Under the pieces are notes generated by a model. That model searched no databases. It was not told the origin of the DNA and saw nothing but the letters and a program-made list of their open reading frames with translations. From Betaproteobacteria bacterium (GTDB lineage: Bacteria; Pseudomonadota; Gammaproteobacteria; Burkholderiales; Casimicrobiaceae): 56,623 nt of DNA. Made by a program: the position numbers and the translations under genes. Below, one piece after another: positions 23,104-31,426 of the stretch. The stretch spans positions 1 to 56,623 of the forward strand of contig JACPUX010000026.1 of NCBI GenBank assembly GCA_016192065.1, read 5' to 3'. Numbering within the stretch: the stretch's first letter is position 1; each line of letters opens with the position of its first letter.

Positions 23104-23684
23104 TGAGAAACCTGTTGAGAGACCTGTTACTTGCCCTGGCGCTCGTCGCCACGATGTTCACGCTTTCGGGCTGCTTTCCGCTGGTGGCCACGGGCGTCGG
23201 CGTCGGCGCCATGATGATCGACGATCGTCGCAGTTCGGGCGCCTACATCGACGACGAAGTCATCGAGAGCAAAGCCATGATCAGAATGGGCGAACGTCTC
23301 GACGCCCAGGCGCACGTCAATATCACGAGTTTCAACCGCATCGTGTTGCTCACTGGCGAAGTGCCCACGGAGGACGCCCGGCGCATCGCCGAGGAGGTGG
23401 CGCGCGGCCAGGCCAATGTGCGCAACGTGGTCAACGAACTGGTGGTTGGCCCTTACACCGCGTTCTCCTCACGCAGCAATGACGTCGTGATCACTTCAAA
23501 GGTGAAGGCGCGCTTCGTCGACGCGCAGAAGTTCTCCGCCAATCACGTCAAGGTGGTCACCGAAAACGGCGTGGTCTTTCTGATGGGCATGGTCAAGCCC
23601 CAGGAGGCCGTTGATGCCGCCGAGATCGCGCGCAATACCAGCGGTGCGCGGCGTGTGGTCAAGGTCTTCGAGTACGTCAATTGA
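23103..23684 (+). CDS. dolP: BON-domain outer-membrane lipoprotein (DolP/YraP)
   Basis: A 193-residue lipoprotein (LSGC lipobox) with two BON domains (about residues 45-110 and 125-190), each with the pattern of a conserved Gly in LLTGEV or FLMGMV. E. coli DolP supports outer-membrane integrity and BAM folding. The ATG shares its first base with the last base of the diaA stop, and GAGGAAG lies before it. Its stop overlaps the TTG start of rfaE2. Confidence 0.92.
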   Translation: MRNLLRDLLLALALVATMFTLSGCFPLVATGVGVGAMMIDDRRSSGAYIDDEVIESKAMIRMGERLDAQAHVNITSFNRIVLLTGEVPTEDARRIAEEVARGQANVRNVVNELVVGPYTAFSSRSNDVVITSKVKARFVDAQKFSANHVKVVTENGVVFLMGMVKPQEAVDAAEIARNTSGARRVVKVFEYVN

Positions 23685-24193
23685 GCGATCGCGCGGCGAT
23701 CCCGCCGCCCAGTTTCCTCAGCAAGATTGCCACTGCGGCGAACTTGCCCGCGTGCCTGGCGGCGTTGCCCCGGCCGCTGGTGTTCACCAACGGGTGCTTC
23801 GACATCCTTCACCGCGGGCATGTCACCTATCTCGATCAGGCGCGTGGCCTGGGGGCGGCGCTGGTGGTCGGGGTCAACACCGATGCCTCGGTGCGCCGCC
23901 AGGGCAAGGGCGAAGACCGGCCACTCAATGTTCTGGAAGACCGGCTGGCGGTGTTGGCGGCATTGGCCGCGGTCGATCTGGTGGTGCCTTTCGATCAAGA
24001 TACGCCCCTGGAGATCATTCGCGCCTGCCGTCCCGAGGTGCTGGTGAAAGGCGGCGACTGGCCGGTGGAGCGCATTGTTGGCGGCCCCGAGGTGTTGGCT
24101 CGGGGCGGCCGGGTGGTGTCGATTCCCTTTCAAGTCGATCGGTCCACCACCTCACTGGTGTCGCGGATTCGCCAAAAGAGCACCCCGGCCTGA
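23681..24193 (+). CDS. rfaE2: D-glycero-beta-D-manno-heptose 1-phosphate adenylyltransferase
   Basis: A 170-residue stand-alone nucleotidyltransferase equal to the C-terminal domain of HldE. It carries TNGCFDILHRGHVTYLDQA (H-x-G-H), LVVGVNTDASV and a final DRSTTSLVSRIR. It makes ADP-heptose for the LPS core. The start is a TTG overlapping the dolP stop as TTGA; no better start fits. The kinase half (rfaE1/hldA) is not in the window; gmhA is at 46797. Confidence 0.9.
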   Translation: MSDRAAIPPPSFLSKIATAANLPACLAALPRPLVFTNGCFDILHRGHVTYLDQARGLGAALVVGVNTDASVRRQGKGEDRPLNVLEDRLAVLAALAAVDLVVPFDQDTPLEIIRACRPEVLVKGGDWPVERIVGGPEVLARGGRVVSIPFQVDRSTTSLVSRIRQKSTPA

Positions 24194-24248
24194 ATCGGCG
24201 CAACCCGCGCGATTGCAAGTCCCGCGTGGCGCGGCTATTCTGCCGGGG

Positions 24249-27200
24249 ATGAAGCCGTCAGACCCGACCGAAGCCCTTCACCCAGCGCTAGTCGACGTAC
24301 GCCGGCTGCTGTCGCCGCTGCTGGGCGCCTTACTGGTGTTTGTGTTCGGGATGGGGATGACGCTCTTTGCCGCCCAACGGGTGGCTGACCATACCTCACG
24401 CGAGGTTCGGGAACGCTTCGAGAGTCGCGGCAACCTTCTCGCCGCGCATCTTTCCCGACGGCTCGATGACCTCGAAAACCTGATGCTCGGATTGCAGGGC
24501 GTGTTCATCGCCTCGGCCGAAGTCAGTCGCCAGGAATTTCACCAATACACCCGCAATCTCGATCTGGCGAAGCGCCTGGGGGGCTTGCAGGCGATTGCCT
24601 TTCATCGACGTGTGCGCCAAGGCGACAAAGCCGCTTTCATCGAGCGCGTGCGCCAGGATCGCAGTCTCGATCCCTCCGGCTATGCCCAGTTCGACATTCG
24701 TCCGCCGGGGGATCGGGCCGAGTACCTGGTGGCCGACTACATCGAGCCGATGGCCGGCAATGAGGCGGTTTTCGGCTATGACGTGGCCACCCAGGCGAGC
24801 AATGCTGATGCGGTTCGGGAAGCGCGCGATAGCGGGCGGTTTCGGGTTTCCGAACCGTTTCAAGTCGTGCAAAACCCCACTGGTTCGCCCCGGGTGGTTC
24901 TGCGGGCGCCGGTTTATCGGCGCGGGCAGCCGCTTGAATCGGTGGCAGCCCGGCGTCAGGCACTGGCCGGTTTTGTGGTGCTCACGCTGGAGACGCGGAT
25001 CTCGTTTCGCGACTATTTTCGCGGCATGCTGGCCGAGGGCGAAAGCCTGTTGATCGAGGATGCCGGTCTGGTCAGTGCCGGCAGTTCGAGTGAACGCAAG
25101 GCGCTGGCCGAAATCGGCGAAATTTCGAACGCTGAGGTAATTGCCCGGGAAATCGGGCAAGAGTTCGGCGGGCGCAGGTGGCTCCTGCAACATCGCGCCA
25201 GCGAAGCCTGGATTGCGCAGCAGCCCGCTTACCAAGCCGCACCGCGGGTCGTGCTGGTGGGCGCGGTGGTGAGCTTGCTGCTGGCGGTGCTCTACTACGT
25301 ATTGGGCAGTGCGCGCGATCGCGCCCTCACCCTGGTTGCCGAGCGCACTCGGGTGCTGCGGGCGACGCTCGATCACATGGCGCAGGGGATCAGCGTGTTT
25401 GACGCCGACTTGCACCTCATCGGCCACAACCGGCGCTTCGCCGAGTTATTGGACTTCCCCGAAGCGCTCTTGACCAGCCGGGCGAAGTTCGCTGACTTCA
25501 TCCGCCACAACGCGCGGCGCGGGGAATACGGCCCGGGCGACGAGGAAGAACTGGTCCAGGAGCGGGTGGAACTCGCCCGGAAGTTCCAGCCCCATCGCCT
25601 CAAGCGCACGCGTCCTGACGGAAGCGTGCTGGAGATCATCGGCAGTCCTTTGCCGGGCGGAGGCATGGTCACCACCTATACCGACATCACCCTCCAGGAA
25701 CGGGCGCGGGTCGCGGTCCAGTCGTCGGAGCTGCGCTACCGCACCTTGGTACAAATGTCGCCTGATGCAGTGTTCGCGCACCGCCAGGGCGTGATCCAGT
25801 TGGCCAACCCGGCAGCGGCGGTGCTGCTCGGCGCGCCTTCGGCCGAAGCGCTGATCGGCGTCGATGTTGCCAAAGTGGTGGGGGAGGCGGATTGGGCGCG
25901 CGTGCATGAGCGCATCGAGCTTCTGTACTCCGGCGCCGCGGAGCATGTTTCGCTCACCGAGCTGCATTACCACACGCTGGACGGGCGCGAGCTTGAGGTC
26001 GAATCCACCGGAACGCTCATCGAACTCGATGGGGCACCGGCGGTGCTCACGGTGGCGCGGGACATCACCGAGCGCAAGCGCGTCGCCAACCAGGTGTTGC
26101 GCGAACGTGATTTTCGGCAGCATCTGATCGAATCAATCCCAGGAGTATTCTACCTTTTCGACCAGCATGGCCGCTTCCTGCTTTGGAACCGCAATTTCGA
26201 AATCGTTGCTGGGTATTCCACGGCGGAAATGGAGCGAGCTCACCCGCTGGACTTTTTCAGCGGGCCGGATCGGGAACTGATTCAGAGCCGCATCGGGCGC
26301 GTCTTCACGGCCGGGTCGGCAACCGCGGAAGCCCTGTTTCGAGCCAAGGACGGTACTGCCCGCCCCTATCACTTCACCGGCGAGAAGCTGGCCCTGGAAG
26401 ACGGCTCCCCTGGCCTCGTCGGTGTGGGCATCGACATCTCCGAGCGGGTGCAGGCGCAAGAGGCTTTGCAGCGCCAAGCCGAGATCATGCGCATCACCCT
26501 CGAACATCTGCCGCAAGGGATCAGCCTGACCGATGCTGACCTGCGCATGACCGCCATGAACCAGCGCTATTTCGAACTATTGGAGGTGCCCGAGTCGCTA
26601 CGGCATGTGGGCGTGCCGATCGAAGCCGTGTTTCGCTACAACGCCCAGCGCGGCGAGTATGGCCCGGGGGACCCCGAGGAACAGGTCCGCGAACGGATGG
26701 CCCGCGCCCGCCAATTCGAGCCGCACTACTTCAAGCGCGTGCGGCCCAACGGCAGGGTCCTCGACATTCGCGGCACGCCCCTGCCGGGAGGCGGTTTCGT
26801 TTCGTCCTATACCGACATCACTGAGCAGGAACATGCTCAGGAGGCCTTGCGCCAATCGGCGCAGCGTTATCGTGGCTTGATCGACTTGTCTCCCGACGCC
26901 ATTATCGTGCATCGGCGGCGCCTGGTTCTCATTGCCAATCCGGCGGCGGCGCACCTGTGCGGCGTCGAGAGCGCGGAAGATCTGGTGGGGCGCGATGCAC
27001 TGGAATTCATCGATCACGATTCGCGCGCCTTGGTCAAGGAGCGGATCGCCATGCTGGAGGCCAACCCGCAGCTTTTCCGTTTGCCCCGCGCCGAGCTTGC
27101 CTACCGGCGCGCCGACGGCGCCAAGGTGCCGGTGGAAGGCTCGGCCACGGCGATCGAACTGGAGGATGGTCCAGCCATCATCTCCGTGTTGCGCGACCTC

Positions 27201-28709
27201 TCCGAGCGCAAGGAAGCGGACAACCTCATCCGCCGGGAGCGTGATTTCAGCCGCAAGCTGATTGAATCCGTTCCCGGAATTTTTTACCTTTTCGACGCCG
27301 GCGGACACCTGCTGTTGTGGAACCGCAACCTCGAGGTTCTTCTTGGGCGGTCAATCGAAGAGATCACCCGCATGCCGGCGCGCGAACTCTTCGACCCGGA
27401 GGACTGGCCGGACTTGCGCAGCGCCGCCCGCCGGGTGGTCAAGGAAGGGGCCGCCAGCCTGGAAGCCCGGCTGCGGACCAGCGCGGGGGAGCGGATTCCC
27501 TATTACGTCACCGGCCTGCGCTACGAGGTTGAAGGCCGCCCGGTGGTCATCGCCATGGGGATTGATGTCACCGAAAGAAAGCGTGCCGAACTGGCCATTC
27601 AGGCCAGCGAGGCGAGGTTCCGCAGCATTTTCGAAAGTGCCATCACGGGTATCGCCCTCGCCGATCAACAAGGCACGGTCACCGACGCCAATGAAGCTTT
27701 GGCGCAACTTCTGGGTTACTCGCGCGAGGAATTGCGCGGCATGAACATCGACCGCTTCACCCATCCCGACGATCTGGCGGTGGAGCTGGTGTATCTGCGC
27801 CAACTCGCGATCGGGCAAAGTGAGACCTACCGCATGGACAAACGCTATATCACGCGCAGCGGCCAGGTGGTCTGGGTAGATCTGCTGGTCGCGCTGCTGC
27901 GCGACGAACTGCGACGGCCTTGCGGGGTGTTGGGCATGGTGGTGGACATCACCGAGCGGAAGAACGCCGAACAGACCATTCGCGAACTCAATGAAGGGCT
28001 CGAGCGTCGCGTCGAGGAACGCACCGCGGAGCTGGCCGCATCGAACCAGGAACTCGAATCCTTCAGCTACTCGGTTTCGCACGATTTGCGCGCGCCCCTG
28101 CGCGCCATGAACGGGTTCTCGCATCTCTTGGAGGCGGAGTACGCCGCACGCATCGACGCCAAGGGGCTCGACTACCTGGCGCGCATCCGCGGCGCCAGCA
28201 AGCGCATGGGCGAGCTGATCGACAACCTCTTGGAGCTGGCGCGCCTGGGCCGCCTGGAATTGCGCCGCGAGAAGCTCGACTTGACCGCGATCGCGAAAGA
28301 TATCTGCGCCGGACTCGCCGAGCAACACCCCACGCGCAGCGTCTCCTGGCGCATCGCGCAGGGGCTGTCGGCCCGCGCCGACCCGGTACTGATCAAGGCC
28401 CTGCTCGACAACCTTCTGCGCAACGCCTGGAAATTCACCGCCGAACGAGAGCTGGCGCAAATCGAGGTATTCCCCTTGGTGGAACAGGGCGAGAAGGTGT
28501 TTTGCGTGCGCGACAACGGCGCCGGATTTTCCATGCAATACGCCGATCAGCTCTTTAAGCCGTTTCAGCGGTTGCACGACCCCAAGCGCTTCGAGGGCAC
28601 CGGCATCGGGCTGGCGATCGTGCAGCGGATCGTGCGTCGGCACGGCGGCCGAATCTGGGCAAGCAGCGAAGAAGGGCACGGCACTACCTTTCATTTCACC
28701 CTGCCTTGA
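24249..28709 (+). CDS. CHASE-PAS(7) sensor histidine kinase
   Basis: A 1486-residue membrane sensor kinase. A first membrane helix (about 21-46), a periplasmic CHASE domain (to about 335) and a second helix (337-358) are followed by seven PAS domains (starting near 373, 496, 620, 748, 872, 996 and 1117). A coiled coil (EERTAELAASNQELESF) leads to the phospho-acceptor H1278 in SHDLRAP. The ATPase part has NLLRNAWKF, DNGAGF and GTGIGLAIVQ. PAS 1-3 and 4-6 are a duplication with a 377-residue period. No response regulator is adjacent. The ATG at 24249 has only a weak ribosome site. Confidence 0.88.
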   Translation: MKPSDPTEALHPALVDVRRLLSPLLGALLVFVFGMGMTLFAAQRVADHTSREVRERFESRGNLLAAHLSRRLDDLENLMLGLQGVFIASAEVSRQEFHQYTRNLDLAKRLGGLQAIAFHRRVRQGDKAAFIERVRQDRSLDPSGYAQFDIRPPGDRAEYLVADYIEPMAGNEAVFGYDVATQASNADAVREARDSGRFRVSEPFQVVQNPTGSPRVVLRAPVYRRGQPLESVAARRQALAGFVVLTLETRISFRDYFRGMLAEGESLLIEDAGLVSAGSSSERKALAEIGEISNAEVIAREIGQEFGGRRWLLQHRASEAWIAQQPAYQAAPRVVLVGAVVSLLLAVLYYVLGSARDRALTLVAERTRVLRATLDHMAQGISVFDADLHLIGHNRRFAELLDFPEALLTSRAKFADFIRHNARRGEYGPGDEEELVQERVELARKFQPHRLKRTRPDGSVLEIIGSPLPGGGMVTTYTDITLQERARVAVQSSELRYRTLVQMSPDAVFAHRQGVIQLANPAAAVLLGAPSAEALIGVDVAKVVGEADWARVHERIELLYSGAAEHVSLTELHYHTLDGRELEVESTGTLIELDGAPAVLTVARDITERKRVANQVLRERDFRQHLIESIPGVFYLFDQHGRFLLWNRNFEIVAGYSTAEMERAHPLDFFSGPDRELIQSRIGRVFTAGSATAEALFRAKDGTARPYHFTGEKLALEDGSPGLVGVGIDISERVQAQEALQRQAEIMRITLEHLPQGISLTDADLRMTAMNQRYFELLEVPESLRHVGVPIEAVFRYNAQRGEYGPGDPEEQVRERMARARQFEPHYFKRVRPNGRVLDIRGTPLPGGGFVSSYTDITEQEHAQEALRQSAQRYRGLIDLSPDAIIVHRRRLVLIANPAAAHLCGVESAEDLVGRDALEFIDHDSRALVKERIAMLEANPQLFRLPRAELAYRRADGAKVPVEGSATAIELEDGPAIISVLRDLSERKEADNLIRRERDFSRKLIESVPGIFYLFDAGGHLLLWNRNLEVLLGRSIEEITRMPARELFDPEDWPDLRSAARRVVKEGAASLEARLRTSAGERIPYYVTGLRYEVEGRPVVIAMGIDVTERKRAELAIQASEARFRSIFESAITGIALADQQGTVTDANEALAQLLGYSREELRGMNIDRFTHPDDLAVELVYLRQLAIGQSETYRMDKRYITRSGQVVWVDLLVALLRDELRRPCGVLGMVVDITERKNAEQTIRELNEGLERRVEERTAELAASNQELESFSYSVSHDLRAPLRAMNGFSHLLEAEYAARIDAKGLDYLARIRGASKRMGELIDNLLELARLGRLELRREKLDLTAIAKDICAGLAEQHPTRSVSWRIAQGLSARADPVLIKALLDNLLRNAWKFTAERELAQIEVFPLVEQGEKVFCVRDNGAGFSMQYADQLFKPFQRLHDPKRFEGTGIGLAIVQRIVRRHGGRIWASSEEGHGTTFHFTLP

Positions 28710-28785
28710 GCCGGATCGAGTGAACCTCCGAACGACCTGCCAAGCGTTCATGCCAAGCGCGCGCTTGCAGAGCCTCAGCCCGCTG

Positions 28786-28791
28786 TATAAT
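28786..28791 (+). promoter_or_regulatory. -10 element of the TusA-like/thioredoxin pair
   Basis: A perfect TATAAT 85 bp before the ATG at 28877. A loose -35 (CTTGCA at 28764) is 16 bp upstream. The leader of about 78 nt has no recognised structure. Confidence 0.5.
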
Positions 28792-28876
28792 TTGCAGGCT
28801 GGACTGGTGGCTGGGCGGCGTTCCGGCCCGAAGTTCGCCCCCTGACCGATCGATCAAGCTTCCCGCGGAGACCATC

Positions 28877-29107
28877 ATGCGGCAATTCGACAAACTGCTC
28901 GATGCCAAGGGGCTCAATTGCCCCCTGCCCATCTTGCGCACCAAGAAAGCGATGAATGACATGGCCAGCGGCCAAGTGCTCAAGGTGCTGACCACCGACC
29001 CCGGTTCAGTGAAGGACTTTCAGGCCTTCGCCAAACAGACCGGGCATCCCCTGCTGGAACATGGCGAGGAAGATGGTGCCTTGGTCTTCTTGCTCGAGAA
29101 GAAATAG
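28877..29107 (+). CDS. TusA-like sulfurtransferase
   Basis: A 76-residue SirA/TusA-fold protein with the CPxP motif (C15-P-L-P18) in KGLNCPLPILRTKKAM. TusA-type proteins carry persulfide sulfur for tRNA thiolation, molybdenum cofactor or sulfur oxidation. GGAG lies before the ATG. It is 33 bp upstream of a thioredoxin. A DsrE-type or Rhd partner is not nearby, so the pathway is open. Confidence 0.88.
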   Translation: MRQFDKLLDAKGLNCPLPILRTKKAMNDMASGQVLKVLTTDPGSVKDFQAFAKQTGHPLLEHGEEDGALVFLLEKK

Positions 29108-29140
29108 CACCGCTCGGCGCCAAGCTCAAGCGAGCCTGGA

Positions 29141-29530
29141 ATGAACGACCGCCCGGTGATCGAACTCGACGCGGACAGCTTCGCTGACCGGGTCACCAAC
29201 CACCCCTTGGCCATCGTTGACTTCTGGGCGCCTTGGTGCGGGCCCTGCCGGGCCTTCGCGCCGGTCTTCGAAGCTGCCGCGCGGGCGCATCCGGAAGCGC
29301 TTTTCGCCAAGGTCAACACCGAAGTCGAGCAGGCGCTGGCCGGCTATTTCAAGATCCGGTCCATTCCAACCCTGATGGTCTTTCGCGACAACGTGATTGT
29401 CTTCTCCCAGGCCGGCGCCTTGCCCGCGAGCGATTTGGAACAACTGATCGTCGCCGTCGCGGCCCTCGACATGGAGGCAGTGCAGCGCGACGTCGCCAAG
29501 CCGGATGCGGCCGGCGACGATGCGGCCTGA
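29141..29530 (+). CDS. Thioredoxin
   Basis: A 129-residue thioredoxin with WCGPC at 32-36 and the cis-proline loop IRSIPTLMVF. The C-terminus is about 20 residues longer than E. coli TrxA. There is no signal peptide, so it is cytoplasmic. It is probably co-transcribed with the TusA-like gene, suggesting a reductant role in sulfur transfer. Confidence 0.92.
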   Translation: MNDRPVIELDADSFADRVTNHPLAIVDFWAPWCGPCRAFAPVFEAAARAHPEALFAKVNTEVEQALAGYFKIRSIPTLMVFRDNVIVFSQAGALPASDLEQLIVAVAALDMEAVQRDVAKPDAAGDDAA

Positions 29531-29536
29531 CCGGCG

Positions 29537-31237
29537 CTATCTGCCGTATTGCGAGCGGAAGCTGCGCACGATGGCGTCTTGCACAACCTTGTCGTTCGGA
29601 TCGTAGCGCGCCGCCCGCTGCAATGCTTCAACCGCTTGACGATGCAGGCCCAGGGCCTGGCGTGCGAGGCCCAGGCACTTCCAGGCGGCGGGGTTACGGA
29701 AGTCCTCGTCCGCCCATTGTTGGCAAATCTCCGCCTGCTGACGGTAATTCTTCTGCGTGCCGAGCACCTTGGATTCTGCCTCCCACTCGGCCCAGCGCTT
29801 TCTTTTCAGCTCCAGGGGCGAGGGCGCGGTGTCGACTTCATTGGCCGCCAGTTGCGTGGGGGTCGGGTCATTGGGCTGAATGCGCTTGACCACCGCCGCG
29901 GTTTCTTCGACCAATCCCGCGGCAAAAGCTTCGACTTCCCGCGCTGTGGCCTGCATCGGCTCAGCCCAGGCCATGCCGGTAATCCAGATAAACGCAACCA
30001 AGCCGGTGAGCCCGGTGCAGGCATTGAGCCTGCCTACCGGGCTGTGGGTGACCAGGCAGTCTTCGGCGGCGTCCCAGTCGGTTTCGAGTTGATTCATCAA
30101 AGCCTCCTTCCCTAAAGCCATGAGCGCCAGCGACAGCACCGGTATGCCGCAGCCCATGCCCCTCAGCCACACATGCACGGCGCGCCGGAAGCTACTGATC
30201 CAGCGAGTGCGGACGTTGGGGCGGGTGTGGGCGCTGCTGACACCGAATTGTACGTAGACGCCGAAGAGCCATTTTCCGGGCGTGGTATGCAAATACACCT
30301 GCAAGACCGTTTCCAGTGGCACCCAAGTGGCCGTGGTGAGTACCGGTGCGAGCATGGGGTGGGTAAGGGTGCTCATTGTCGCCGGGCTGATCATGCCGGC
30401 ATAGGCCAGGAGATAATAGAGTGCGGTCAGCGCCACGCCCCACAGGCCGTAATCGAAAAGCCGCGCCGCGAGCCGTACCCAGGGGCGAACGCCACTGGTG
30501 CGGGTGTTCTGGGTGCGCTCCAGTTCGACCATGCGCAGGCGAAAGAGCCAGGTCGGGTCTTCAAGGGGCTCGAAGGTACCCATGAAGACCGTCTTCTCCT
30601 TGCGCCACTTGAGGATGGTCAGTTGCGCTACGGCGCTGTTGAAGGGCTCTGCGGTGCGCCGTCGCCGCTGGGCGATGTTGCTCACCAGAGTGTAGATGCC
30701 GGCCGCCACCACGGCCCCGCCCAGAGCCCACAGCAACATCAATTGCGACTCCCGCAACAGATTGTCCCAAGGCGTCACCAGCCAGATCGCCAAAAGCATC
30801 AAGGGGATGAGTGTCGCGGCGGCCGCGATCTGGTAGAAGGCGCCGCGGGCAACCAGATTGAGGCTGGCGGTCAGGCCGTGATGATGCGCTTTTTGCTGTG
30901 CGTAGTTGGGACTGCTGAAATCACCTTCGGCGCCCGCGGTGAAGGTAACTGAACGTCCCAGCCCCAGCGCCTGCATGTTGGCGACGAAGTGGCGTCGCGC
31001 GGCGTCGCTGCCGATGTGGATGCCGGAGGCGATTTCCTCGTCGTAGCGCTGACGCAGTGCCTTGTCCGTGAGAATGTGGCTGGCGTGGTTGACGAAGCGC
31101 AGTGCTTCTTCGATTTCGTTCTGGTCATCGCGGGTATTGAGGTAATACTGGCGGACCAGATTGCGCAAGGCGACACGCACCGCCTTGTCGCTGGCGGTGG
31201 GGGGAATGCCCAGGGCTTCGTAAAGGGTGACTTTCAT
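29537..31237 (-). CDS. J-like / RDD membrane / TPR fusion protein
   Basis: A 566-residue protein. Residues 1-68 align with a J domain (LYEALGIPP...RFVNHASHILTDKALRQRYDEEI), but the HPD tripeptide is replaced by NTRDD. Two membrane helices follow (about 135-190), then an RDD-type domain (RLAARLFDYGLWGV... TPGKWLFGVYV) with further helices to about 420. A soluble C-terminus has TPR-like repeats (AAWKCLGLARQALGLHRQAVEALQRAARYDPND). Without HPD it should not stimulate DnaK ATPase. It is convergent with the thioredoxin gene, 6 bp apart. Function unknown. Confidence 0.75.
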   Translation of the reverse strand: MKVTLYEALGIPPTASDKAVRVALRNLVRQYYLNTRDDQNEIEEALRFVNHASHILTDKALRQRYDEEIASGIHIGSDAARRHFVANMQALGLGRSVTFTAGAEGDFSSPNYAQQKAHHHGLTASLNLVARGAFYQIAAAATLIPLMLLAIWLVTPWDNLLRESQLMLLWALGGAVVAAGIYTLVSNIAQRRRRTAEPFNSAVAQLTILKWRKEKTVFMGTFEPLEDPTWLFRLRMVELERTQNTRTSGVRPWVRLAARLFDYGLWGVALTALYYLLAYAGMISPATMSTLTHPMLAPVLTTATWVPLETVLQVYLHTTPGKWLFGVYVQFGVSSAHTRPNVRTRWISSFRRAVHVWLRGMGCGIPVLSLALMALGKEALMNQLETDWDAAEDCLVTHSPVGRLNACTGLTGLVAFIWITGMAWAEPMQATAREVEAFAAGLVEETAAVVKRIQPNDPTPTQLAANEVDTAPSPLELKRKRWAEWEAESKVLGTQKNYRQQAEICQQWADEDFRNPAAWKCLGLARQALGLHRQAVEALQRAARYDPNDKVVQDAIVRSFRSQYGR

Positions 31238-31426
31238 GAGGCCGCCGCCAGGATATTACGTTGGCATGGAAACGGGCCCATGATCGATGAAAAGCGCCGA
31301 ACGCGCAAGCCGATGGGGCTCTGCGGGCAACAGTCCCGCGCCACCGGCGGCCGGACTCGCGCCGGTTTGGATCGGGACGCCTGCGGCGGTGCGGTCATCA
31401 TGCGGCGCAAGCCCAAGGCGCGCCGA

